A DNA stretch of 64,000 nucleotides from Marichromatium purpuratum 984 (GTDB lineage: Bacteria > Pseudomonadota > Gammaproteobacteria > Chromatiales > Chromatiaceae): NCBI RefSeq assembly GCF_000224005.2, contig NZ_CP007031.1, positions 855,501 to 919,500 of the forward strand. The letters run 5' to 3'. The notes below the pieces were generated by a model. The model saw only the letters and a program-made list of their open reading frames with translations, was not told the origin of the DNA and did no database searches. A program made the position numbers and the translations under genes. Numbering within the stretch: position 1 is the stretch's first letter; each line of letters begins with the position of its first letter. This document shows positions 1-7,603 of the stretch, one piece after another.

Positions 1-40
1 CCGGCTGACCGAGGACTACATCACCGGCCGCTTCGGCTGA
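1..40 (+). CDS. pstB: Phosphate ABC transporter ATP-binding protein PstB, 3' end only
   Basis: Only the last dozen codons are inside the window. They read RLTEDYITGRFG followed by TGA, which matches the very conserved C-terminus of PstB, the ATPase subunit of the high-affinity phosphate importer PstSCAB. The next gene on the same strand is phoU, the usual neighbour of pstB, which supports the call. Nothing can be said about the rest of the protein, and the tail is too short for a motif-based assignment without that context. Confidence 0.8.
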   Translation, partial: RLTEDYITGRFG

Positions 41-134
41 TCCGGCTAGGGCAGGGAGCACCCATCTCGTCGCCCCGGCGTCCACATGGGCGCCGGAGTC
101 GATCTCGTCCGCCCGCACCATCATGAGGCCCCAG

Positions 135-890
135 ATGACAGAGCCGACCATCCAGGTCCCCGCGGACCCCGCCCGCGGTCATACCGTCAGTCGCTACGAC
201 CAGGAGCTGGCCAAGCTGCGCGGCATCATCCTCGAGATGGGCGAGCACGTGGTCGAGCAGATCCAGGCGGCGGTCTCGGCACTGGTCTCGCGCGAGGAGA
301 GTCAGGCCTTCCGGGTGCTCGATCGTGAACCGCAGATCGATTTCCTCGCACTCGATGCCGACGAGGAGGTGTTCCGGGTGATCGCGCGGCGTCAGCCGAC
401 GGCGATCGACCTGCGTATCGTGCTGGCGCTCTCGAAGATCGCCGGGGATGTGGAGCGCGCCGGCGACAAGGCCGCGCGCATCGCCCGTCAGACGATCGAA
501 CTTGATGCCCTCGGACGTGGCGAGGAGTTGCTCAGCGCCAGGCTGCGCGAGGCGCTGGGGGCACTCGACGCCTGCGCCTGCGGTATGTTCGAGCACAGTA
601 TCAATGGGGTCGCTCGCTTTGATGTGCGCGTGGCGCTCGATGTCTTCGAGCGCGAGCCGACGCTCTACGAGGCCTCGCACGCCGTGCGCGCGCTGCTCGG
701 CGACGAGGGGCAGGAGGGGTTGAGCGCGCGCCAGACCGTCTGCGTGCTCACCTGCGCTCATGCGCTCGAGCGTATCGGCAACCATGCCGCCAACGTCGCC
801 GAGCAGGTGATCTATGTCGCCGAGGGTCAGGACGTGCGCTTTCGCAATCGCGAGATCCTGATCGAGACCCTGCGCCATCGGATGCTGTAG
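135..890 (+). CDS. phoU: Phosphate signalling protein PhoU
   Basis: Encodes about 251 residues, slightly longer than the family's usual 220-240. PhoU is a cytoplasmic all-helical protein that links PstSCAB transport to the PhoR/PhoB two-component system and restrains phosphate uptake. Two tandem PhoU helical bundles are visible: the first carries DEEVFRVIARRQPTAIDLR, the second ends with the ALERIGNHAANVAEQVIY motif. The two halves carry the E/D-rich metal-binding positions typical of the family. I chose the ATG at 135 because a GAGG lies at the right distance; an in-frame ATG at 123 would add four residues. It follows pstB by 94 bp and probably shares its transcript. Confidence 0.93.
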   Translation: MTEPTIQVPADPARGHTVSRYDQELAKLRGIILEMGEHVVEQIQAAVSALVSREESQAFRVLDREPQIDFLALDADEEVFRVIARRQPTAIDLRIVLALSKIAGDVERAGDKAARIARQTIELDALGRGEELLSARLREALGALDACACGMFEHSINGVARFDVRVALDVFEREPTLYEASHAVRALLGDEGQEGLSARQTVCVLTCAHALERIGNHAANVAEQVIYVAEGQDVRFRNREILIETLRHRML

Positions 891-895
891 CACGC

Positions 896-919
896 CGCCT
901 GATTGTGCCGGATCAGGCG
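896..919 (+). terminator. Probable terminator of the pst-phoU transcript
   Basis: A perfect 8-bp stem CGCCTGAT / ATCAGGCG with an 8-nt loop starts six bases after the phoU stop codon. A TTTT run follows at 927-930, a little further from the stem than in a canonical intrinsic terminator, so efficiency is uncertain. Confidence 0.5.
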
Positions 920-940
920 ATGGTGGTTTTGCTCAGTGGC

Positions 941-976
941 ACCATTGTTTTTGCCGGCTGCCACCCAGACAATGGT
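941..976. promoter_or_regulatory. Inverted repeat upstream of the EncFtn gene (possible operator)
   Basis: Perfect inverted 8-mers ACCATTGT (941-948) and ACAATGGT (969-976) are separated by 20 bp, about 80 bp before the EncFtn start codon. The position fits an operator or an mRNA hairpin in the leader. It does not resemble a Fur box, and I cannot name the regulator. Confidence 0.3.
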
Positions 977-1055
977 CTGCGGGCCGGGACGCGCCGGCGG
1001 TGTCGGCGCGCCGTCCGACCACTGCACTCACTGCGAAACAGGGGAGCATGCATTC

Positions 1056-1343
1056 ATGTCGAGTGAAGGCTATCACGAGCCCATCGAAGAGCTGACCGAC
1101 GAGACCCGCGACATGCACCGGGCCATCGTCTCGCTGATGGAAGAACTGGAGGCGGTCGACTGGTACAACCAGCGTGTCGACGCCTGCAAGGACGACGAGC
1201 TGCGGGCGATCCTCGCCCACAATCGCGACGAGGAGAAGGAGCACGCGGCCATGGTGCTGGAGTGGATCCGTCGCCGTGATCCGACCTTCGACAAGGAACT
1301 CAAGGACTATCTGTTCACCGAGAAGCAGATCGCCCACCACTGA
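1056..1343 (+). CDS. Encapsulated-ferritin-family (EncFtn) ferroxidase, no cargo peptide
   Basis: A 95-residue two-helix protein of the encapsulated ferritin family, which assembles into ring-like decamers and oxidises Fe(II). The first helix has MEELEAVDWYNQRVDA, the second HNRDEEKEHAAMVLEWIRR. By alignment with the Rhodospirillum rubrum protein (E32, W38, Y39, E62, H65) the metal-site residues are E30, W36, Y37, E60 and H63, all present. The start at 1056 has GGGGAG nine bases upstream; upstream in-frame codons lack any such support. Oddity: the protein stops right after LFTEKQIAHH, so the C-terminal extension that normally targets EncFtn into an encapsulin shell is absent, and no encapsulin gene is adjacent. 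Family call is secure; an encapsulin-independent role is inference. Confidence 0.88.
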   Translation: MSSEGYHEPIEELTDETRDMHRAIVSLMEELEAVDWYNQRVDACKDDELRAILAHNRDEEKEHAAMVLEWIRRRDPTFDKELKDYLFTEKQIAHH

Positions 1344-1412
1344 CCCGGTCCCGGCCACTGGTCGGGAGCATCGAGCCGGCGAGGCGCCTTGGTGCCGACT
1401 GGTTCAACGAAG

Positions 1413-1443
1413 ACGCCCCTGGCGATCACGCCAGGGGCGTTTT
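1413..1443 (+). terminator. Rho-independent terminator after EncFtn
   Basis: A 12-bp perfect GC-rich stem, ACGCCCCTGGCG / CGCCAGGGGCGT, with loop ATCA is followed directly by a T run (TTTTC). It lies 70 bp after the EncFtn stop, between it and the converging reductase gene. This is the best intrinsic terminator I see in the window. Confidence 0.85.
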
Positions 1444-1596
1444 CATATTCCCCCTTGCGCTGGCATAGGGCGTGTTCCGAACCCATCCCCACCGACATGA
1501 AGAGGTCGCGAACGAAGGCGGGCCGAGTCTGTGCTCGTCCATTGCCGGTGGCGCCAGCAACGCCGTCAGCGCGCCATCCGTGCGCTCATCCTCCAT

Positions 1597-1652
1597 TGAC
1601 GGCTGACGGCTGACGGCTGACGGCTGACGGCTGACGGCTGACGGCTGACGGC
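1597..1652. repeat. Tandem heptamer repeat (TGACGGC)x8
   Basis: Eight exact copies of a 7-bp unit lie directly before the stop codon of the minus-strand reductase gene at 1659. The reverse-complement unit, rotated, is TCAGCCG, one base from the CCAGCNG units at four other intergenic places in this window, so it belongs to the same family. The repeat is outside the coding region. Together with the terminator above, it accounts for the 315-bp gap 1344-1658, in which I see no gene. Confidence 0.9.
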
Positions 1653-1658
1653 TGCGCG

Positions 1659-3362
1659 CTACTTCTCGCGCGGATAGGGCCAGGCGAGGACGCCGCCCTC
1701 GAGTACCTTGACGTTGGTCCAGCCGTTGGCCTTGAGCGCCGCAGCGGCCTCGTAGCCACGCATCGAGACCTTGCAATAGAGAATGATCTCTTGCGACTTG
1801 TCCGCGGGCAGCTCGTCGAGCCGCGAGCGCAGTGCGCCGACCGGGATCAGGTGCTCGCCGATGCCGAGACGTTCCTCCTCGTACTCCTGCGGGGTGCGGG
1901 TGTCGATGATGAAGCACTCGGCGCCGCTGTCGATACGCTCCTTGAGTTCGACGGCCGAGAGCCCCCGCATGAGCCCCTTGAGCTTGTTCTCGAGCACGTG
2001 TGCCGAGACGATCACGTGATCGAGCGCGAGCGAGTAGGGCGGGGCGTAGGGCAGATCGGCATTGGCCAGCTCCTCGATGCCGAGACCGCCGCGAATGGCC
2101 ATCGCCACGGTCGCCACCCGCTTGCTGGCATCTCCCGGGCCGATGCACTGGAAGCCGATGATGCGGCCAGTGGCACGCTCGGCCACCATCTGGCTGATCA
2201 GCACCTTGCCGCCCATGTAGCCGGGGATGTCGAGCCCGGAGATGGTCACCGTCTCGATGTCGCTGATACCGCTGGCGCGGGCCTGCTCGGCGTTGAGGCC
2301 GGTGAAGCCGATGGTGTAGTCGAACACCTTGCAGATGCCGGTGTGGGTGATGCCGGGGAAGCTGGCGCTGTCGGGCTCGATCAGGTTCTGGCCGATCACC
2401 CGACCCTGAAGGTTGGCTAGGTCGCCGTAGGGCGCGCGCACCGCCTCGCCGGTGATCAGCGAGCGGCACTCGACGCAGTCGCCGGCGGCGTAGACGGCGG
2501 GATCGGAGGTCTGCATCCGCGCGTTGACCTTGATGCCGCCGAGTGCGCCGATCTCCAGCCCGGCGGCCTCGGCCAGGGCGACGTTGGGGCGCACCCCGAC
2601 GGCGACCACCGCCAGCTCGCAGGGCAGCTCGGTGCCGTTGTCGAGCTTGACCCCGGCGAGCTTGCCGTCCTCGCCGAGGAAGGCGGCCACGCCGTTGCCG
2701 GTGATGATGTCGGCACCCTGACGGCGCACCTCGTTCTCGACCAGGTGGGCGAGCTGGCGATCGAGGAAGGGCAGGATCGAGTCGGTCTTCTCGATCACCG
2801 TGGTCTGGATGCCAGCCAGATGCAATGCCTCGCAGACCTCGAAGCCGATCAGCCCGCCACCGACGATCACCGCCTTGCGCACCTTGCCGGCGTCGCGGAT
2901 GGCGCGCAGCGCGTCGGCGTCACCGAGTGACTGCAGGGTGTGGATGCCGTCGAGTTCGGTGCCCGGCACCGGGGGGCGCAGCGGAGTGGCGCCGGTGGCG
3001 ATCACCAGCCGGTCGTAGGAGAGGGTGCGGGTCTCGCCGCTCGGCAGATGGGTGCAGGTGACGGTCTTGGCGGCGCGGTCGATGTGCGTCGCCTCGGTCT
3101 CGACCAGCGCCTCGATCGCCTTGGCCTTCTGGAAGAAGTTGGGATCGCGGACGATGCCCGCCGGGGTGCAGATGAGCTGATTGCGGTCGTCGAAGACACC
3201 GCCGACGTAATAGGGGAAGCCACAGGAGGCCATCGACAGGTCGGCCTCCTTCTGGATCAGGGTGATGGCGGCGTGCTCGTCGAGACGGCGGGCCTTGGCG
3301 GCGGCCTTGGGGCCGGCGGCCGAGCCGCCGATGACCACGATCTTGAGCGGTTGCGAGGACAT
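1659..3362 (-). CDS. CoA-disulfide / persulfide reductase with C-terminal rhodanese domain
   Basis: A 567-residue FAD- and NAD(P)H-dependent pyridine nucleotide-disulfide oxidoreductase fused to a rhodanese domain, the architecture of CoADR-RHD and the NADH-dependent persulfide reductase Npsr. Residues 8-17 form the FAD-binding IVVIGGSAAG. The redox cysteine is C47 in SMASCGFPYY. A second Rossmann motif, VIVGGGLIGFE, binds the nicotinamide cofactor, and the dimerisation domain follows. The rhodanese module (about 470-567) keeps its active-site loop CKVSMRG with C530. The likely role is reducing CoA- or polysulfide-derived persulfides, which suits a sulfur-metabolising host. The start at 3362 has AAGGA upstream and begins directly with the FAD domain; a further upstream start would add 57 low-complexity residues. 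Exact substrate cannot be read from sequence. Confidence 0.88.
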   Translation of the reverse strand: MSSQPLKIVVIGGSAAGPKAAAKARRLDEHAAITLIQKEADLSMASCGFPYYVGGVFDDRNQLICTPAGIVRDPNFFQKAKAIEALVETEATHIDRAAKTVTCTHLPSGETRTLSYDRLVIATGATPLRPPVPGTELDGIHTLQSLGDADALRAIRDAGKVRKAVIVGGGLIGFEVCEALHLAGIQTTVIEKTDSILPFLDRQLAHLVENEVRRQGADIITGNGVAAFLGEDGKLAGVKLDNGTELPCELAVVAVGVRPNVALAEAAGLEIGALGGIKVNARMQTSDPAVYAAGDCVECRSLITGEAVRAPYGDLANLQGRVIGQNLIEPDSASFPGITHTGICKVFDYTIGFTGLNAEQARASGISDIETVTISGLDIPGYMGGKVLISQMVAERATGRIIGFQCIGPGDASKRVATVAMAIRGGLGIEELANADLPYAPPYSLALDHVIVSAHVLENKLKGLMRGLSAVELKERIDSGAECFIIDTRTPQEYEEERLGIGEHLIPVGALRSRLDELPADKSQEIILYCKVSMRGYEAAAALKANGWTNVKVLEGGVLAWPYPREK

Positions 3363-3499
3363 TGTCGGATCCTTCAGGAAGGTGAGGTGGTGGAACGCGT
3401 TCGCGTCGGTGCGCGAGAGGCGGGGGAGTGTGCCCGCCGCCCACCGGGATCGACGTGACGAATCGCAATCGGTTCCCGGTGACCCGGCGGGCGGCTGAC

Positions 3500-5731
3500 T
3501 CAGGTCATCAGATTCTTGTCCCTGAGTCGCCACTGGAAGTGGCTCAACAGTCGTGAGCGCACCTTTTTCTCCTTGTGCTTGGCGGCGGCAGCGAGCCGTT
3601 TCTCGGCGACCCCGGCGAGGATCTCCTGAGCCCCCTTGGTATGGTCGTCTGGCGGGATGCGCTGGGTGTAGTTGCCATTGGCGTCCATGTCCCAGGCGGT
3701 GCGCGAGTCGGCGAGCTGGACGTCGAGGATCAACCGCAGCTCCTGGCGCAGCTCGGGGTCGTCGACCGGGGCGTGGACCTCCACCCGGCTGTCGAGGTTG
3801 CGGCGCATCATGTCGGCCGAGCCGATGAAGTACTCCTCGTCGCCATCGTTGTGGAAGTAGATGATGCGTGCGTGCTCGAGGAAGCGCCCGACGATCGACA
3901 CCACGCGTGCGCGCGCGCTGACCCCGGGGAGTCCGGGGCGGAAGCGGCAGGTGTCGCGGATGATCAGGTCGACCTGCACCCCGGCGCGACTGGCCTTGTA
4001 GAGCGCGCGGGTGATCTCGGCGTCCTCCAGCGCGTTCATCTTCATCTGGATCAAGCCGTTGCCGGCGTGCTGGTGGTGGCGGATCTCGCGGTTGATCTTG
4101 TCGACGAGCGCGCGCTTGAGGGTATAGGGCGCGGCGAGGATCTTGCGGTAGCTCGGCGGTGGCGAGTAGCCGGTGAGGTAGTTGAACAGCTCGGTGAGGT
4201 CCTGGCCGATCTCCTCGTCACAGCCGAGCATGCCGAGATCGGTGTAGAGCTTGGCGGTGCCGGGGTGATAGTTGCCGGTGCCGACGTGGTAGTAGCGGCG
4301 CAGCTGGGAGTAGTCGCGACGGACGACGAAGATCAGCTTGCTGTGGGTCTTGAGTCCCATGACGCCATAGTTGACATGGATGCCCTCACCCTCGAGCCGG
4401 CGCGCCCACTGGATGTTGGCCGCCTCGTCGAAGCGCGCCTTGAGTTCGACCAGCACCGCCACCTGCTTGCCGTTGCGCGCGGCCTTGATCAGCGAGTCGA
4501 GGATGGCCCCGGCGGAGGTGCGATAGAGGGTCATCTTGATCGCCAGCACCTTGGGATCCTCGGCGGCGGTGCGCAGGAAACGCTCGACCGAGGTGCTGAA
4601 GGGCTGATAGGGGTGCTGGAGCAGGATCGGTCCGTTCTCGCGGATGATGTGGAAGATGTTGCGCCGGTCGTTGGCGAGCAGCGGATGGTCGACCGGGCGG
4701 TGCGGGCGGTCGTGGAGTTCGGGACGGTCGAGCGCGGCGATCTCGAAGAGATCGCGCAGCGCCATCATGCCTTCGATCTCGAAGACATCGGCGACCTCGT
4801 CGAGCCCCAGTTCGGCAGCGAGCATGCCGCGCTGGATCGGCTGCATGCCGGGATCGATCTCGAGTCGGACGATGGGGGCGAAGTGACGCTCGCGCAGCTC
4901 GGTCTCGATCATCTCCAGCAGATCGTTGGCCGCCTCGGCGTCGGGCTCGACGATGGCGTTGCGGGTGATCCGGAACAGCGCGCAGGAGTCGATCTCCATG
5001 CCCGGGAAGAGCATGTCGAGATTGTTGACGATGAGGTCTTCGAGGGTGACGAAGGTGGTGCTGGCGTCGATCGCGATCAGTCGCTTGGAGACGTCCTTGT
5101 TCACCGGCACCTTGACCCGCGCCATGTAGACCTCGCCGCCGCCGGGGAAGCGCAGGGTCACCAGCAGGTTGAGGGTGAGGTTGGAGATGAACGGGAAGGG
5201 GTGCGCCGGGTCCACCGCCAGCGGCGTGAGCATCGGGAAGATGTTGGCGCGGAAGTGCTCGCGCAGTCGCTTGCGGGTGTCCTCGGCGAGGGCGGCGTAG
5301 CGGACGATGCGGATGTCGTGCGCGGCCAGCTCCGCCATCAGCGTGTCGTGGATGCGCTTGAGGTCGCTGTGGAAGGCACGCACTGCCGCCTGGCACTCGC
5401 GCAACTGCTCGCTCGGCGTGCGGCCGTCGACGCTCTGCGCGTGCACGCCGGCGGCGATCTGCTGCTTGAGCCCGCCGATGCGCTTCATGAAAAATTCGTC
5501 GAGATTGTTGCTGGCGATCGCCAGGAACTTGATGCGTTCGAGCAGCGGGGTACGCGGGTCCTCGGCCTCGTGCAGCACCCTGTGGTTGAACGACAACCAG
5601 GTGAACTCGCGGTTGAGGTACAGGGCGGGATCGTCGAGATCGACCTCTTCGTGGATCGCCGGTGGTGGCTCGCCGATCGTCTCGATCGGGATCTCGGCCT
5701 CGACGGCCTGCGGATCTGCGCTGGTGCTCAT
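3500..5731 (-). CDS. ppk1: Polyphosphate kinase 1
   Basis: A 743-residue PPK1, which reversibly polymerises the gamma-phosphate of ATP into polyphosphate. The N-terminal domain opens with LYLNREFTWLSFNHRVLHEA, the family signature, and FHIIRENGPILLQHPYQPF lies mid-protein. The catalytic domain carries the phosphohistidine region YYHVGTGNYHPGTAKLYTDL and a second PLD-like motif LYKASRAGVQVDLIIRDTC. All key elements look intact. About 60 residues more than the usual 690 are spread over an N-terminal acidic leader and a basic tail. The ATG at 5731 has AGGGAA seven bases upstream. It lies 137 bp upstream of the reductase gene. Its proximity to pstB-phoU puts phosphate uptake control and polyphosphate storage within 6 kb. 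Confidence 0.96.
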   Translation of the reverse strand: MSTSADPQAVEAEIPIETIGEPPPAIHEEVDLDDPALYLNREFTWLSFNHRVLHEAEDPRTPLLERIKFLAIASNNLDEFFMKRIGGLKQQIAAGVHAQSVDGRTPSEQLRECQAAVRAFHSDLKRIHDTLMAELAAHDIRIVRYAALAEDTRKRLREHFRANIFPMLTPLAVDPAHPFPFISNLTLNLLVTLRFPGGGEVYMARVKVPVNKDVSKRLIAIDASTTFVTLEDLIVNNLDMLFPGMEIDSCALFRITRNAIVEPDAEAANDLLEMIETELRERHFAPIVRLEIDPGMQPIQRGMLAAELGLDEVADVFEIEGMMALRDLFEIAALDRPELHDRPHRPVDHPLLANDRRNIFHIIRENGPILLQHPYQPFSTSVERFLRTAAEDPKVLAIKMTLYRTSAGAILDSLIKAARNGKQVAVLVELKARFDEAANIQWARRLEGEGIHVNYGVMGLKTHSKLIFVVRRDYSQLRRYYHVGTGNYHPGTAKLYTDLGMLGCDEEIGQDLTELFNYLTGYSPPPSYRKILAAPYTLKRALVDKINREIRHHQHAGNGLIQMKMNALEDAEITRALYKASRAGVQVDLIIRDTCRFRPGLPGVSARARVVSIVGRFLEHARIIYFHNDGDEEYFIGSADMMRRNLDSRVEVHAPVDDPELRQELRLILDVQLADSRTAWDMDANGNYTQRIPPDDHTKGAQEILAGVAEKRLAAAAKHKEKKVRSRLLSHFQWRLRDKNLMT

Positions 5732-5835
5732 TGCGTGTTCCCTGGCGATGCGACGTGAATCATGGAATCCAATCCTCCATTTTATCCCGAAAGCCCATGA
5801 CCGTTGGGTTACAGCCCCGTGCGCCGACATTCGGG

Positions 5836-5843
5836 TATACAAT
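5836..5843 (+). promoter_or_regulatory. -10-like element just upstream of cmoA
   Basis: TATACAAT sits 6 bp before the cmoA ATG at 5850, in otherwise GC-rich sequence, and no Shine-Dalgarno sequence lies between them. If used as a -10 box, transcription would start at or next to the ATG and the mRNA would be leaderless. No good -35 hexamer is visible, so this is tentative. Confidence 0.3.
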
Positions 5844-5849
5844 CGCGCC

Positions 5850-6581
5850 ATGCAGCACAGCGATCCCGACGACCTCTTCGACCGCGCAGAGATGCCGGTC
5901 GCTCCCTTCGAATTCAATGCCGACGTCGCCCGTGTCTTCCCCGACATGGTGCGTCGCTCGGTGCCCGGCTATGCCGATCTGGTCGCGCTCTGCGGGCTGG
6001 TGGCGCGGCGCGTGGCGCGACCCGGCACCCGTTGCTACGACCTCGGCTGTTCGCTCGGCGCAGTCAGTCTGGCGATGCTCGCCCGCACCCCGCCCGGGGT
6101 CGAGATCGTCGCCGTCGACAATGCCCAAGCGATGGTCGACGGACTCGCGCGCCGGCTCGCCGAGGTGCCCGGGGGCGAGCGGGTCAGGGTGTGCTGTGCC
6201 GACGTGCGCGAGGTCGAGATCGTCGACGCCTCGGTGGTGGCGCTCAACCTCACCCTGCAGTTCCTGCCACCGGAGGCGCGGGCCGGGCTGCTCGCGCACA
6301 TCCGGGCCGGGATGGTTCCGGGCGGGGTGCTGGTGCTGGCCGAGAAGGTGCGTTTCGACGATGCCGCCGAGGCGGCCTTCGTGACCGCGTTGCACGAGGA
6401 TCTCAAGCGCGCCAACGGTTACAGCGAGCTGGCGATCGCCGGCAAGCGCGCCGCGCTCGAGCGGGTGCTGGTGCCGGAGCGCGCCGAGGTCCACGAGCAG
6501 CGCTTGCGCAAGGTCGGCTTCGTGCGCGTCACCCGACTCTATCAACATCTCAACTTCGTCGCCTGGGCCGCATGGACCTGA
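5850..6581 (+). CDS. cmoA: Carboxy-S-adenosyl-L-methionine synthase CmoA
   Basis: A 243-residue SAM-dependent enzyme that converts SAM and prephenate to carboxy-SAM, the donor for the 5-oxyacetyl group of uridine-34 in several tRNAs. Conserved features are FNADVARVFPDMVRRSVPGY near the N-terminus and the SAM motif CYDLGCSLGAVSLAM (about residues 63-77). Length and both ends agree with the family. The start ATG lacks a recognisable ribosome binding site, but homology begins there. cmoB overlaps its end by 10 bp, as expected for consecutive steps of one pathway. Confidence 0.95.
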   Translation: MQHSDPDDLFDRAEMPVAPFEFNADVARVFPDMVRRSVPGYADLVALCGLVARRVARPGTRCYDLGCSLGAVSLAMLARTPPGVEIVAVDNAQAMVDGLARRLAEVPGGERVRVCCADVREVEIVDASVVALNLTLQFLPPEARAGLLAHIRAGMVPGGVLVLAEKVRFDDAAEAAFVTALHEDLKRANGYSELAIAGKRAALERVLVPERAEVHEQRLRKVGFVRVTRLYQHLNFVAWAAWT

Positions 6582-7552
6582 CCGCCTTCGCTCCCTTTCT
6601 CGATCATCTCGCCGAGACCCCGCTGGCACCCTGGCGCACTGCGTTGGCCGAGCGGGTCGCGCAGCGTCTTGGACGCAGCGCCCACGGCGATCTGCCACGC
6701 TGGGAGGCGGCGCTGGCGCAACTCCCCGAGCTGCCGCCGGGCGAGGTGCTGCTGGACGCCGCCCGCGTCGGGCTCGATGGCGCGACCCTCACGCCCGAGC
6801 AGCGCGCTGCACTGCGCGAGGCGCTGATGGTCCTTCACCCGTGGCGCAAGGGACCCTACAGCCTGCACGGTCTGCACATCGACACCGAGTGGCGCTCGGA
6901 CTGGAAGTGGGATCGGTTGGTCGATGCCATTTCGCCGCTCGAGGATCGGCTGGTGCTCGACGTCGGTTGCGGCAACGGCTATCACGGCTGGCGGATGCTC
7001 GGTGCCGGCGCCCGGCTGGTGCTGGGGATCGATCCGACCCAGCTGTTCGTGATGCAGTTCCAGGCGATCAACCGCTATCTTGGCAGCGAGCGGCTGAGCG
7101 TGCTGCCGCTCGGCATCGAGCATCTGCCCGCGCACCTGACCGGTTTCGACACCCTGTTCTCGATGGGGGTGCTCTACCATCGTCGCTCGCCAATCGATCA
7201 TCTGGTCGATCTGCGCCGGCTGCTGCGTCCGGGGGGCGAGCTGGTGCTCGAGACCCTGGTGCTCGAAGGGGAGGGGCAGCAGGTGCTGGTGCCGCCGGGG
7301 CGCTATGCGGCGATGCGCAACGTCTGGTTCATCCCCACCGTGGCCGCGCTGCGGGTGTGGGTGGCGCGCTGTGGTTTCGACCACATCCGGGTCGCCGACG
7401 TCAGTCCGACCACGATCGAGGAGCAGCGCGCCACCGACTGGATGCACTTCCAGTCGCTCCCGGACCAACTCGACCCTGACGACCCGACCCTGACCCGGGA
7501 GGGCCACCCGGCGCCGGTGCGCGCGGTGCTGGTGGCGCGTCGCGCCGGGTGA
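6572..7552 (+). CDS. cmoB: tRNA U34 carboxymethyltransferase CmoB
   Basis: A 326-residue enzyme that transfers the carboxymethyl group from carboxy-SAM to 5-hydroxyuridine-34 of tRNA, giving cmo5U, which widens wobble decoding. Signature stretches seen: HPWRKGPYSLHGLHIDTEWR, the nucleotide-binding LVLDVGCGNGYHGWRM, FDTLFSMGVLYHRRSPIDHL and RYAAMRNVWFIPTV. Length matches the family (about 323). The ATG at 6572 lies inside the last codons of cmoA, so translation is probably coupled. No downstream partner on the transcript is evident; the next gene is a regulator 51 bp away. Confidence 0.96.
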   Translation: MDLTAFAPFLDHLAETPLAPWRTALAERVAQRLGRSAHGDLPRWEAALAQLPELPPGEVLLDAARVGLDGATLTPEQRAALREALMVLHPWRKGPYSLHGLHIDTEWRSDWKWDRLVDAISPLEDRLVLDVGCGNGYHGWRMLGAGARLVLGIDPTQLFVMQFQAINRYLGSERLSVLPLGIEHLPAHLTGFDTLFSMGVLYHRRSPIDHLVDLRRLLRPGGELVLETLVLEGEGQQVLVPPGRYAAMRNVWFIPTVAALRVWVARCGFDHIRVADVSPTTIEEQRATDWMHFQSLPDQLDPDDPTLTREGHPAPVRAVLVARRAG

Positions 7553-7603
7553 TGACGCGGCCCTCGGTTCGGCGGGGCCGTCGGCGCTTGATGGAGGGTG
7601 AAG

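Noticed and set aside
903-1055. 51-residue upstream extension of EncFtn
   Set aside because: It spans the phoU terminator and the inverted repeat, and lacks a ribosome binding site; the ATG at 1056 has GGGGAG and matches family N-termini.
3575-5758. A 727-codon plus-strand open frame opposite ppk1
   Set aside because: The opposite strand encodes a complete PPK1 with all motifs. The plus-strand product is a valine/aspartate/glutamate-rich mirror with no domain, expected in GC-rich DNA.
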